Positions 9,771 to 19,800 of a DNA stretch of 64,000 bases are shown here, in pieces (the stretch's first letter is position 1; the number at the start of each line of letters is the position of its first letter). A program made the position numbers and the translations under genes. The stretch comes from Enchytraeus crypticus (Eukaryota > Annelida > Clitellata > Enchytraeida > Enchytraeidae). The DNA lies in assembly GCA_905160935.1 (NCBI GenBank), contig CAJHZI010000510.1:636001-700000 (forward strand). The letters are read 5' to 3'. A model generated the notes under the pieces. It did not search any database, was not told the DNA's origin, and saw nothing but the letters and a program-made list of their open reading frames with translations.

Positions 9771-9845
9771 CGTCCCTGACATTGCCTTATGGCGAGGAAC
9801 CGGACGTTAAATTCTTATTGATTGATTGATTGACTGTAAGTGCTT
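9605..9845 (+). mobile_element. Composite SINE with internal (TA)n and (TTGA)n tail
   Basis: A diverged family-A type head (GGCATATTGGTAAGGTGTAC, TTGCGGATCAGTAGG, AGTTTAAACCC) runs to TGAATAAAAGC. About 48 bp of pure TA follow, then TGACGTCCCTGACATTGCCT, GGACGTTAAATTC and (TTGA)n. The second part recurs at 19116-19180 and, more diverged, at 62695-62745. It resembles the family-A tail (CTGACAT-GC, GAGGA, GACGTTAA), suggesting a shared 3' domain. Confidence 0.65.
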
Positions 9846-9959
9846 TTGAGACAGGAAAGTGGCATTAAATGTGGCTGTGATTTTAACTTTTATTTGATGC
9901 GCAAGTAAATCACATTAATACGGAGGCTAAGGTACCATTCAGTTGGAAGATGTAAAAAA

Positions 9960-10102
9960 GCTAATGTTTTTAGCTAATGTTAACGTCAGTTTCCTCACGC
10001 GAAGGCGATGTCAGTGACGGGCGAGCCCAGGATTTGAACCCCGCACATACCGATCCGCGGTCGAATATCTTACCGACATCGCCACTGTCTCCAGCCATAA
10101 AT
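9960..10102 (-). mobile_element. tRNA-derived SINE (family A)
   Basis: Full-length inverted copy. The minus strand reads GGAGACAGTGGCGATGTCGG, ATATTCGACCGCGGATCGGT, GCGGGGTTCAAATCCTGGGC (B box), TCGCCTTCGCGTGAGGAAAC, TGACGTTAAC. Confidence 0.8.
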
Positions 10103-10294
10103 GACCACACGAACTTTCCATATCTGTCTCATACAGCGTCGCCCCTTACAACTCGGACAGCAAACGATTGGTCTATTCCGCAAAGATTTAGGCGATATTC
10201 CCAGGTTCTTTCCTGAGGCTGATATTTAAAGTTTCAATTAGGAGACCCAGAAGATGAAGGAACAGCCTGGGCGCTATTTAAATTACCAGAGAAT

Positions 10295-10450
10295 TGCAAT
10301 TACGAGCACTGAATTACACTTACTGAATTATACTTACTGAAGTACAACTACTAAATTGCACTTATGTGAATTACACTTACTGAATTACAATTACAGAATT
10401 ACACTTACTGAATTACACTTACTGAATTACACTTACTGAATTAGGCCTGC
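10295..10450. repeat. Minisatellite, unit about 14 bp
   Basis: Copies of ACTGAATTACACTT in head-to-tail order. It lies about 200 bp upstream of the Ly6-like gene start. No promoter element can be singled out, though TTTTATAATG occurs at about 10580-10590. Confidence 0.8.
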
Positions 10451-10661
10451 ACTTAATTAAGTGTATTACCCTGAAATCTCTGACTCGATCTATTCTTTCA
10501 GAAGCCAATATCTTCACTCCATTACACAGACAAACTATTACCAAATAATTATAATAATAATTAATAAATTAATAATAATAAATATTATTTTATAATGTTT
10601 AATCAACGCTAAAGTTAATCGGACTTTTAATCGATTCTCGGAGACAGCTGAAGGACAAGTC

Positions 10662-10872
10662 ATGATGGTCTCCTGCACTCAGAAGTACAGCCTGATAGTT
10701 TTAGCTCTGCTGGGATGCTGCGTGACCTATGTCGTCTGCATCAGCTGCTACGAGTGTGAGGGGGAGAGCACTACACCAGGTGTGTGCAGTCCTCCCTTCA
10801 ACACCTCCACCATGACTCAGTATCTCACCCCGGGGTGCACTTACTGCGAAACCATCGTCACTAACACAACAG
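10662..10872 (+). CDS. Ly6/uPAR-like GPI-anchored protein, exon 1
   Basis: The ATG (with a second Met next) opens a signal peptide (SLIVLALLGCCVTYVVC) followed by ISCYECEGE, the hallmark first strand of Ly6/uPAR three-finger domains. Four more cysteines follow (GVCS, PGCTYCET). The exon ends CAACAG|GTTTGT in phase 1 and joins 11601-11896. Family members are extracellular, GPI-anchored or secreted modulators. The product would be about 168 residues. The classic terminal CN of the fold is not evident, so the domain may be atypical. Confidence 0.7.
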
Positions 10873-11429
10873 GTTTGTCGCTAAAATACTCAGCTCAGAC
10901 TAAACTCTATCTATCCTGACTTCACGATATAAGAGATCTGACCTCCCTCTTCTATCATATTCTGCTAAATCATCACACTTTTCACTCCACCAATGATATT
11001 TTGCTTTGTCTGTAATTTTTCTAAGTTCATTGTTTATGCTTCTGTATTTCCTTCGGCCATGACTGGTGTCAATACTTTTCCATTTCCTCCTTTCATCCAT
11101 TTTGTCTAGCATCTCACACTTGTGATCAAAGGTTTTTTAGCCATATTTACTGTAAGAAAACCATAAACTTCTTTGGCACTTATTTTAATAGCCTCCTTAA
11201 GCTGACACCATCTTTCATTTACCCCTGTTCTTACGTAGTCCTTCATTTCCTTAACTTTTCTTTCCACTGCTTCCTAAAACTGACTTCTTTTTTCGTTCAA
11301 TCCGTTCAAATTCCATCTCTGACTGCTTTTCTTCTTATGTATTTTCTTCAGTAGTAGTGGAATTCAGACCACAATCAAGGGCTTATCCAAGCTTATCTTA
11401 TAACATCTGATACAAAACTAATAATACAA

Positions 11430-11510
11430 CTCAACATCATCATCATCATCTTCCCTTAAATCCCAGTTTAACCAGGGTCGGGATACGAATAGACTCATTT
11501 ATCAATAAAA
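11430..11510 (-). mobile_element. Family-C SINE 3' tail inside the Ly6-like intron
   Basis: The minus strand reads TATTCGTATCCCGACCCTGG, TTAAACTGGGATTTAAGGGA, then (GATGAT)n, the conserved end of family C. The rest of the intron (10873-11600) is AT-rich and carries no other gene. Confidence 0.75.
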
Positions 11511-11600
11511 CTAATAATACTACTAACTAATATATTTATTCTACGTTGTTTGTGTTCTTGTAGTGCAGAATCTTTTGTTGTTGTTGTTGTTGTTGAGTAG

Positions 11601-11896
11601 AATCTTTCACCTATTCGCTGACCTGCGAGTCTGGTAGCCCAGTCCCGCAATCATCATGTGGCCTTGACATTGGTCAACAAGTTCAGTGTCTCTACGTGAC
11701 AACAGACAACGCTACCATTGCTGGATACAACCCAACCACAAGTACAACAACAACCACCACCACCACATCAACTACAACAACAGCATCAACAACCTTTAAT
11801 ACATCTGTTACAACAGTGGCCGGCTCTAATGCGCTACAACATACGACGGCGGGTCTATTCCTAACTCTTTTTCTCGCTTTGATTGGAGTAAAATGA
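11601..11896 (+). CDS. Ly6/uPAR-like GPI-anchored protein, exon 2 (last)
   Basis: The acceptor follows a (TTG)n run, GAGTAG|AATCTTTC, and is entered in phase 1 to continue from exon 1. It encodes SFTYSLTCESGSPVPQ, then SSCGLDIGQQVQCLYV (end of the cysteine-rich domain), a mucin-like Thr-rich stalk of about 25 residues, and a C-terminal hydrophobic tail (TAGLFLTLFLALIGVK) ending at TGA. The tail ends with only one charged residue after the hydrophobic stretch, as expected for a GPI-anchor signal. The stalk is microsatellite-like (ACAACAACC) and probably length-variable. Confidence 0.7.
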
Positions 11897-12117
11897 TGCG
11901 ATTAGACGTTCCTATGGACTACGAAGTTGATTAATACTCGATGTTTAGAACTGAGTTACAATAACATAAATGTTGAAATGGAATAGTAGACAGATATATG
12001 TAAATAGAATATAGTTGATTTGTTCCAGTAACTACAAGTAACTGGTATAAATATCCAATCTCTCAGTAATTAACCAATTTATATTTAATCATTACAAAAT
12101 AAGGAGCAGAGCTTCAA

Positions 12118-12625
12118 GATGATGATGATGAGTTATCCATTCAGTCGAAGCCGACTCTTGGACACTTTATGAACTATCTGTCTCCATGTATCACGATTTC
12201 TTACCGCCTCCCTCAAATCCGCTATGCTGGTGTTGAGGTCAAATTCTACAGTATCAAGCCAATGCGTTCTTTGACGACCTTTCCTCCTTTTTCCACTGAT
12301 ATGTCCTAGCATAATTGATTTCTCAATTGAACTCGCTCGCATGACATGTCCAAAGTATGACAACATTTGCTTTGTGACCTTCTCTTCAAGAGAAATACTT
12401 GGTTTTATGCGATCTAGCACATCTCTATTGGTAACTTTAGCCGTCCACGGGACTCGTAACACGCGTCTCCAACACCAAAGCTCGAAAGCGTCGATTCTCC
12501 TTCTATCCGCCTTTTTAGCGTCAAACTTTCGCATCCATAGGTGGCAATTGGGAAGACTATCGCATTGACTATCCTGCATTTGGTAACGAGGCTTATGTCC
12601 TTACTCTTCCAAATTTCAAATTTAG
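12118..12625 (-). mobile_element. Dead LINE, C-terminal ORF with (TCA)n tail
   Basis: The minus-strand frame encodes the post-RT domain: IVNAIVFPIATYGCES (shifted frame), RRIDAFELWCWRRVLRVPWT, LSYFGHVMRASSIEKS, GKRRKGRQRTHWLD, and the end SRLRLNG then stop. A CATCATCATCATC tail follows. It resembles the family-B ORF at 3526 in architecture but is clearly a different lineage. Confidence 0.8.
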
Positions 12626-12629
12626 CGTA

Positions 12630-14925
12630 GAAGTAAAACGGGTGTTCAAAAGTTTTAGTGGAACAGCAGTTTAACTGAAATTAAGAGAAGTTCTGTTATG
12701 CACTTCAATAATTGGAAAAAAGCTGGCAGGCCTACTGAAGGCCCAATATATGACGCAAAGTCAGATGCGCATAAGAATTATAGAAAAGCAATTAAGATGG
12801 CTAAAGTAAATTCAAAAAATTATATTTCTGATTAAGTTACAGCAAAGTCTTTTAGACAGTAGCGACAAAATTTTTTGGAGAAGTTGGCAGGGGTTTTTTA
12901 ATAAAAAAAGGCTCCAATAAAATAGTTAATGTGGATGGATTACAGGACCCTCATGAAATTGCAAATCATCTTGCAACGAATTTCAAAAATGCTTGCACAC
13001 CAAATTCTGTAGCTATCCATAATAATTTTAACGAAGTTTATAATACGTACAAAATTAAACATTCAAACTCTGTGGGAGATTGTATAATTGACAATGTTTC
13101 GGTGTGTGATGCGATCAGTAGCTTAGGTATGAATAAGTCCTCAGGGCTTGATGGGCTAACTGCTGAGCATATAATATTTGCGCACGATTCCATTATTGTA
13201 GTTCTGCGTACACTGTTTAACATTATGATTTACACGGGTCTTCTCCCTGGTGCCTTTGGAAGGGGCAAGACAGTTCCAATACCTAAATATAAAGGTTATA
13301 AAAGAACAGTTACTGCTGATGATTTCAGGGGCATTACGATATGCCCGATAATGTCCAAAATCTTTGAAAAATGTATACAGAAGTTTATCAGAGTTGATAC
13401 GTCAAAAAGACAATTTGGCTTTAAAAGCAAGTTGGATGTATTAATGCAATTCATTCCTTGCGGAAGGTTGTTCGTTATTTTAATGATAGAAATAGCACGG
13501 TTAATATTGGCGTAATCGACCTTCGTAAAGCATTTGACAAATGTGATATATATGGTGTTCTGCATTTGTTGCAAAGAAAAAATGTAAATATAAATATTAT
13601 TAATACGTTAGAGAATTGGTTTGGGAAGAATGGCACAATAATAAATTGATTTGGCTCAATTTCTGATTATGTACCATTAATATCTGGAGTTAAACAAGGT
13701 GGAGTACTTTCGCCTATGTTATTTGCACTTTTTGTCGATGACGTATTAGACAAATTAGAATGTTCTCGTTATGGCTGTTTCATTAACTACCATTGTTGCA
13801 ATAGCTTCATGTATGCGGATGACATAGTCTTGCTTAGCGTAACGGTCAGTGATTTGTAAAAATTATTTGATATCTGTGATAGTGTTTTTTCTAAGTTAGA
13901 CTTCCCATAAATGTTGCCAAATGTCACTGCATTCGAATAGGACCAAGATGCAATGCTCTTTGTAAGCTGCTTTGCATAAGAAATACATTCATTAACTGGG
14001 TAGATAAAATAACATATTTAGGTATAAATATTATTCGCGCAAAATCTTTTAAATGTGATTGGAAAAATGCAAGGGGGAAATTCTACATCGCTGTTAATAC
14101 TATTTTAGGAAGGCTTGGTACCCAGGCGCCAATAGATGTGTTGATGAAACTGATAAATTCTCAGGCGTTGCCGATATTGTTATATGGTATCCCTGTTATG
14201 AGTCTTAACAAATCAGAGTTAAAGAGTTTCTCCGATGCATACAATAGCGTCTTCTCAAAAATTTTCAATTCATTTGACAAAAATACTCTACAGTATTGTC
14301 AGTGGTACTGTGGTTTCTGGCCTTTTGAGATATTATATAATTATCATAGGTTTATCTTTTTGCATAAATCAGTGATTTCAAATGGTTTAGCTGAGAATTC
14401 AGAGGCTGATTATGATGACTACTTGGACTATGTAACCATTAAAAGAAAATATTCAATTGAGATTCAAGACTCATTGGCCTGTATCAGGTATAAATTTTGG
14501 AATTATTTTAAAGAGATATTGGCATAGCTAATACTAATGATATATAAGAAGAGTTTGAGTTTGGTACTTTAGTTATAAATGTTTACTTTCTTTATTTTCT
14601 TTATATTGATTTATGTTGTGTTTATGTTGTGTTTATGTTGTGTTATGTTGTGTTTATGTTGTGTTTATGTTGTGTTTATGTTGTGTTTATGTTGTGTTTA
14701 TGTTGTGTTTATGTTGTGCTTATGTTGTGTTTATGTTGTGTTTATGTTGTGCTTATGTTGTGTTTATGTTGTGTTTATGTTGTGTTTATGTTGTGCTTAT
14801 GTTGTGTTTATGTTGTGTTTATGTTGTGTTTATGTTGTGTTTATGTTGTGTTTGTGTTGTGTTTGATTTCTATTGTATGTGTTTCTTACTGCCATGAATT
14901 TGGTGAAATAAAGAACATAAATTTT
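12630..14925 (+). mobile_element. LINE (non-LTR retrotransposon) with RT domain, decayed
   Basis: Reading across several frames, the element has a pre-RT linker (WKKAGRPTEGPIYDA), RT motifs TADDFRGITICPIMSKIFEK, motif A as IDLRKAFDK, motif B as SGVKQGGVLSP, and the catalytic FMYADD (motif C near 13810). A thumb region follows (ALPILLYGIPVMSLNKSE). Frames break near 13510, 13645 and 13858. The 3' end GAATTTGGTGAAATAAAGAA is shared with the LINE at 38363-39265. No endonuclease domain is present. The ORF ends at 14527. Confidence 0.9.
14609..14870 (+). repeat. 11-bp minisatellite in the LINE 3' UTR
   Basis: About 23 copies of TTTATGTTGTG, with occasional GCTTATGTTGT variants, lie between the RT stop and the element's 3' terminus. 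The long low-complexity open frames through it are artefacts of the repeat. Confidence 0.95.
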
Positions 14926-15064
14926 CATCATGCCAGTCATCGTATGATGAAAATGGAGCTTCAAGAACAGCATATTATATTTAGTATACATACATGTGCA
15001 TCAGACAAAGGGTTGAGTTATAATATGAAACTTTAAAGAGGTTGTAACAGACGAAGCCAGACTG

Positions 15065-15104
15065 CTTGCTTCCGAAGAATATATATACACATGTAGATAT
15101 TAAA

Positions 15105-15167
<63 letters not shown>

Positions 15168-15650
15168 CTAATATATATATATATAGATATATATATATAT
15201 ATATATACATGTATATATATATATACATGTATATATATATATATATTATATATATATATATTAGTATATATATATACATGTGTATATATATATACATGTA
15301 TATATATATATTAGTATATATATATATACATGTATATATATATATATACAAGTATATATATATATATATATATATTAGTATATATATATATACATGTATA
15401 TATATACATGTATATATATATATATATTAGTATATATATACATGTATATATATACATGTATTTATATATATATATATATTAGTATATATATATACATGTA
15501 TATATATATAGATATATATATATTAGTATATATATATACATGTATATATATATAGATATATATATATTAGTATATATATATATATACATGTATATATATA
15601 CATGCATATATTGGTATTGATATTATATACACATGTAGATATTAAAGAAT
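15065..15650. repeat. (TA)n field with TACATG and TTAG punctuation
   Basis: Nearly 550 bp of TA repeats punctuated regularly by ATACATGTAT palindromes and ATTAGTAT. The ends, TACACATGTAGATATTAAAG at about 15087 and 15627, are direct repeats, so the field may have expanded inside a duplicated segment. It lies downstream of the ZW10 polyadenylation signals. Confidence 0.9.
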
Positions 15651-15729
15651 ATATTGAGCTATCGATAGTGCTGAATGTATACAGTTTCTAAATCATTCTC
15701 AGCCGAAACGAATTAAAAAGATGAAAATA

Positions 15730-15776
15730 TTTATTTCAATGACACCTTATTCTTGCATCCCAGTCACGTATTTATT
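15730..15776 (-). promoter_or_regulatory. Polyadenylation signals of the kinesin-ZW10 gene
   Basis: On the minus strand an AATAAA hexamer overlaps the stop (TGAATAAA, 15776-15771) and a second AATAAA lies about 40 bp further on (15735-15730). The second is the better placed. Confidence 0.6.
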
Positions 15777-16860
15777 CATAGCTTACAGATGCTTTTAACT
15801 AGTGCAGCTCTATGACTTGTGTTCTCAAACATGGCTGTTATAATGGACGAAAGTTCACCGGGGGTAAAATGAAGGGCTAGGGGGCCTTGTCCCCCCGCCC
15901 ACCTGTTCTCTACCTCCCTCAAACTGTATCCTAATAATTCTGCAAGTTCAGTGAATTTAAGCCAACAAGGGACATGTTTATCTATAAGTACACTAGTATT
16001 AGTAGAAGTACTACCAGCTACGCTAGTAATCTTAGTACAACTAGAAATTGTATCTTGGGTACTTACTGCCACAGTACCGCTACACGGTGTATTTAACTGC
16101 ATAAGTGGGAGTTTATCTGATAGAGCCGGTTTCGTATTCGATGTTGTATTTGATGATGTGGGTGATAAAGTACTTGATGCCGTACTTGATAGAGTATTTG
16201 ATGTTGTACTTGATAGAGTATTTGATGTTGTACTTGATAGAGTATTTGACGTTGTACTTGATGGAGTACTTGCTGCTATACTTGATAGAGTACTAGCTAC
16301 TATACTTGATAGAGTACTTGCTGCTATACTTGCTGCAGTACTTGCTATACTTGATGGATTACTACCTGCACTCTCGCCTAATGCTACACTACTAGCAGGA
16401 GCTAGTATGTTATCATCCATGACAACACCAGCACCCCTCTCCACCCCACCCAATGCCTCACCCTCTTCTCTCGACGTGTCCTCACTTTCATCATACTTCA
16501 GGACATCCGTTGGGCTCCGTGAGAGTCCATGAGATAGGCCTTTGACTGAGTCCTGTCCGCTGTACTGAATATCCGAGGAATCAATTTTAACAACCTGTGA
16601 TAAGTCCAATACTTCCTTATCAGTACTCAAAGAGAGCTTATCAGATTGATAAGAAGCCTTTGCACCACTTAGAGCCTCGTCATCTTCGACAGCACCCACG
16701 GTTGTCTGATCAGAAGACTGGTCAGTCTGGAATAGATCAATGCAGGAACGGATGATGACTTTCAGAAGCGAATGCAGCCTTTCGCAATCTTCTGCGTTGA
16801 ATTCTGACACGCTTAGCACTCCGTTCATGATGTGATCAAGTACCGCATTTACCAGAAAAC
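15776..16860 (-). CDS. ZW10: ZW10 last exon (C-terminal domain)
   Basis: A TTTTTCAG acceptor precedes 16860 in phase 1; TGA is at 15778-15776. The beginning (FLVNAVLDHIMNGVLSVSEF, then NAEDCERLHSLL) and the end (VPCWLKFTELAELLGYSL, VENRWAGGQGPLALHF, ELSSIITAMFENTSHRAAL) align with the C-terminus of animal ZW10, which ends in the same way. Between them is a lineage-specific insertion of about 230 residues, Ser/Thr-rich and partly made of a 24-bp repeat coding TLSSTTSN (16140-16350). Confidence 0.88.
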
Positions 16861-19800
16861 CTGAAAAATAATAGCAAAGTTATGTTGCAAATGTTAGTCA
16901 TAAGGTGTAATAGATAAACAATGCAGAATGTATCAAAGTCCATCACACTGGATTTCAGTAACCAGTATGTCGATCTGACCGCAGTTATAAGATTTTATAT
17001 TTATTAATAAAGGTGTTTAAAGGTGTTTATTATGATCATGTAAAAATAATATTTTCTATTATGGCTGGAGCCAGTGGCGATATCGGTAAACTACTAGACC
17101 GCGATCAGTATGTGCGGGTCCAAATCCTGCGCTAGACCGTCACTGTCTTTGCTTTCGAGCGAGGAAACTGACGTTAAAATTAGCTTTTTTCTTTACGAGC
17201 AATTTTTATGACTACAAGATTGTACTCCATGTAATAAGCGAGTTTGAAACACCCGTCTCCTTATGGCGTAAAAGCTAAAGCTGGTAAAGCTAAGGTTAAC
17301 GTCAGTTTCCTCACTCGAAAGCGATGTCAGTCATTGTTGCTCAGATGCGAGTGAAGCCTCAAATCTTCTTCGGGTCTATTTTTTATTTTATGTACTTTTA
17401 TATTATCCAAGAAGTTATAGCGATGACGAGAGTTCAATAGAGTGCCACCGTCGTCAGTAATAACATCGAGCAGGGCATAATCAAGTGAATCAATCATATG
17501 AATATAACAGCGCACGGATGCAGTACACAGCGTACTGTTGGAAGTAAATTAACAACGTACAAACGCGCTAGGCGCATTAATATTGACAGATATTTTATTT
17601 CACGAAAATCACAATGACACCGTACACTATTCAGAGAATTACGTGAAGATTGACACACAGACCCGAAGGCTCTGACGCATGCCTAATAAGATTACAATTA
17701 ACTTAAAAACAGTTCACGGTACAAAATTGCAATTACTCATATCCAAAATAATGATAAATATGAAGTTAATAGATTTGGCGGTAAATAAAGAAACTATTTG
17801 TGTAAATATGTGCGTGTGTGACAGCGTGCTATTGCAAGCAGTAGGGATAGGTGACTAAAGTTTATCAGATATCATTAATAAAATAATATAAACAGTTTCG
17901 ATAAAAAATTACATACCCATTCCTCGATGATAGACATTCGTTGGTAACACCTGCCTCCATTGTTTACTTGCAGCATTCAATCTGTCAATCATTCTAAGCA
18001 CCGCCTCCTCCACATCAGAACCCTCATCCGTTATACAGACAAACTCCTCCCTATCTTTAAGCCCCGCCCCTGTCACACTTAAATCGTCAAACAGGCCACG
18101 CCTTAGTGACTCCAGATACTGCGTAAAGCTATCATTTCCATTACGACGCAATTTTTTCACTAGATTACTCATTGAAATGTCAGGGACGTCCCTGACATCA
18201 CTTCCCCTCCACCCACTGGATTTCCTCTGACTCTCCCCTACACTACTCACTCCAGGACTCGTTTCCCTGAAGGATCCCATAGATCTGGAACGATCCGGAC
18301 TGGGCAGCCGGTCGAAAGACGGAGACCTTCTAAAGATCTCTCGAAGACCCACAGCTGGACCATCTGGCGCTAGAGTGGCTCTGGTTGCGCTAGATCCAAG
18401 GTCAAGGTCAGGGTCAGGGGCGGGGCAAAGCTTGCGTTGAAAGGTTCTGTCGATAGTGATCAAGTGATGCGCCACATACATGTGGTTGTTGTGTAGTAGA
18501 GCTGTTAAACATACATACGGTTGTTGTGTAGTAGAGCTGTTAAACATACATACGGTTGTTGTGTAGTAGAGCTGTTACACATACATGTGGTTATTGTGTA
18601 GTAGAGATGTTAAACATATATGCGGTTTTGTGTAGTAGAGCCGTGAGCTTACACAGGAAGATGATGCAATGAATAATGGAGATTTAACAAAGAGATGATG
18701 CAGTGATTATCTAGCAAAAGAAAATTGTCTAATATACTTAGATATAAGACTTAAGTATGAGTAGCACTCTCACAATTCAAAAATGTTATTTTTAATTTAT
18801 GCGTCATATGCAAATTTTAAAAATATTAATTCAAGTCGAACGGATATACCAGAATCATAGGAATTCAACTACAGCGTACGATATATAACTACATTAACAC
18901 ATAAAATTCTATAAAATCTAAACCATCACACAGAAAGATTGCCTAGACGATTAATAAATTGACTGCACGGTTAATTATAATATTTATTGTTAATTTATTA
19001 ATTGATTAATTGATCGATTGCTTAATTTTTAATTTATTAATTGAATGAATGATTGACTAACGATTGATCAATTGACCGACAAATCGATCTATCGATTTAT
19101 TGACTAGAGAAGCTCTAATGACGTCCCTGACATGGCCTTATGGCGAGGAGCCAGACGTTAAATTCTTATTGATTGATTGGTTATATATTGATAATGTTAC
19201 CAGATGAGTAAACAGGATAGTTTTCTCAGGGAATGACGCCCCTGCCCAGTAAATGCTAGTCGAAGCTGAGGAAGGCATAGGGGACCCACCTCATCATAAG
19301 CAGAATCCCCCAAGTATAATAGTATATGAAAAGGAATGTTATATATGATTTAAAGATACACTCGTACGTGGACATGAAAAGGAAAGCAGAAGACAGAGAA
19401 GAGTGGAGGGGTTATATACCATGGACCTGCCAGTAGGCAGTGGACTAAGAGAGAGAATGTTACCAGCTAGTTGGGGCTGGGACAGCAGCAAGCTATCAGA
19501 GCGCTGAGGACTCGTGTCTTTGAACAATTCCACCATATCCTTGACCGCCTGACACAAATGTGTAGCCACCTGGTGGCTGGAATCCACTGCCTCACTCAGG
19601 TTATCATAGGCCAGGCACACCAGGTTTCTCACACTCGAACTACAGTCAATCCATTTTTATGTTCAACAATCAATCAATTAATCGATTAATTATATTTTTA
19701 GTTAGATATTAATTCCAGAAATTGCTAGAAATATGTAAACGAATGGAAAAGTCTCAATCCGGGATTGACTGATGATATGATTTGGGACATATATGATATG

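Noticed and set aside
14579-15430. Open frames of 80-135 codons in C/V/L- and Y/I-rich repeats
   Set aside because: They come from the TTTATGTTGTG minisatellite and (TA)n. There is no independent coding evidence.
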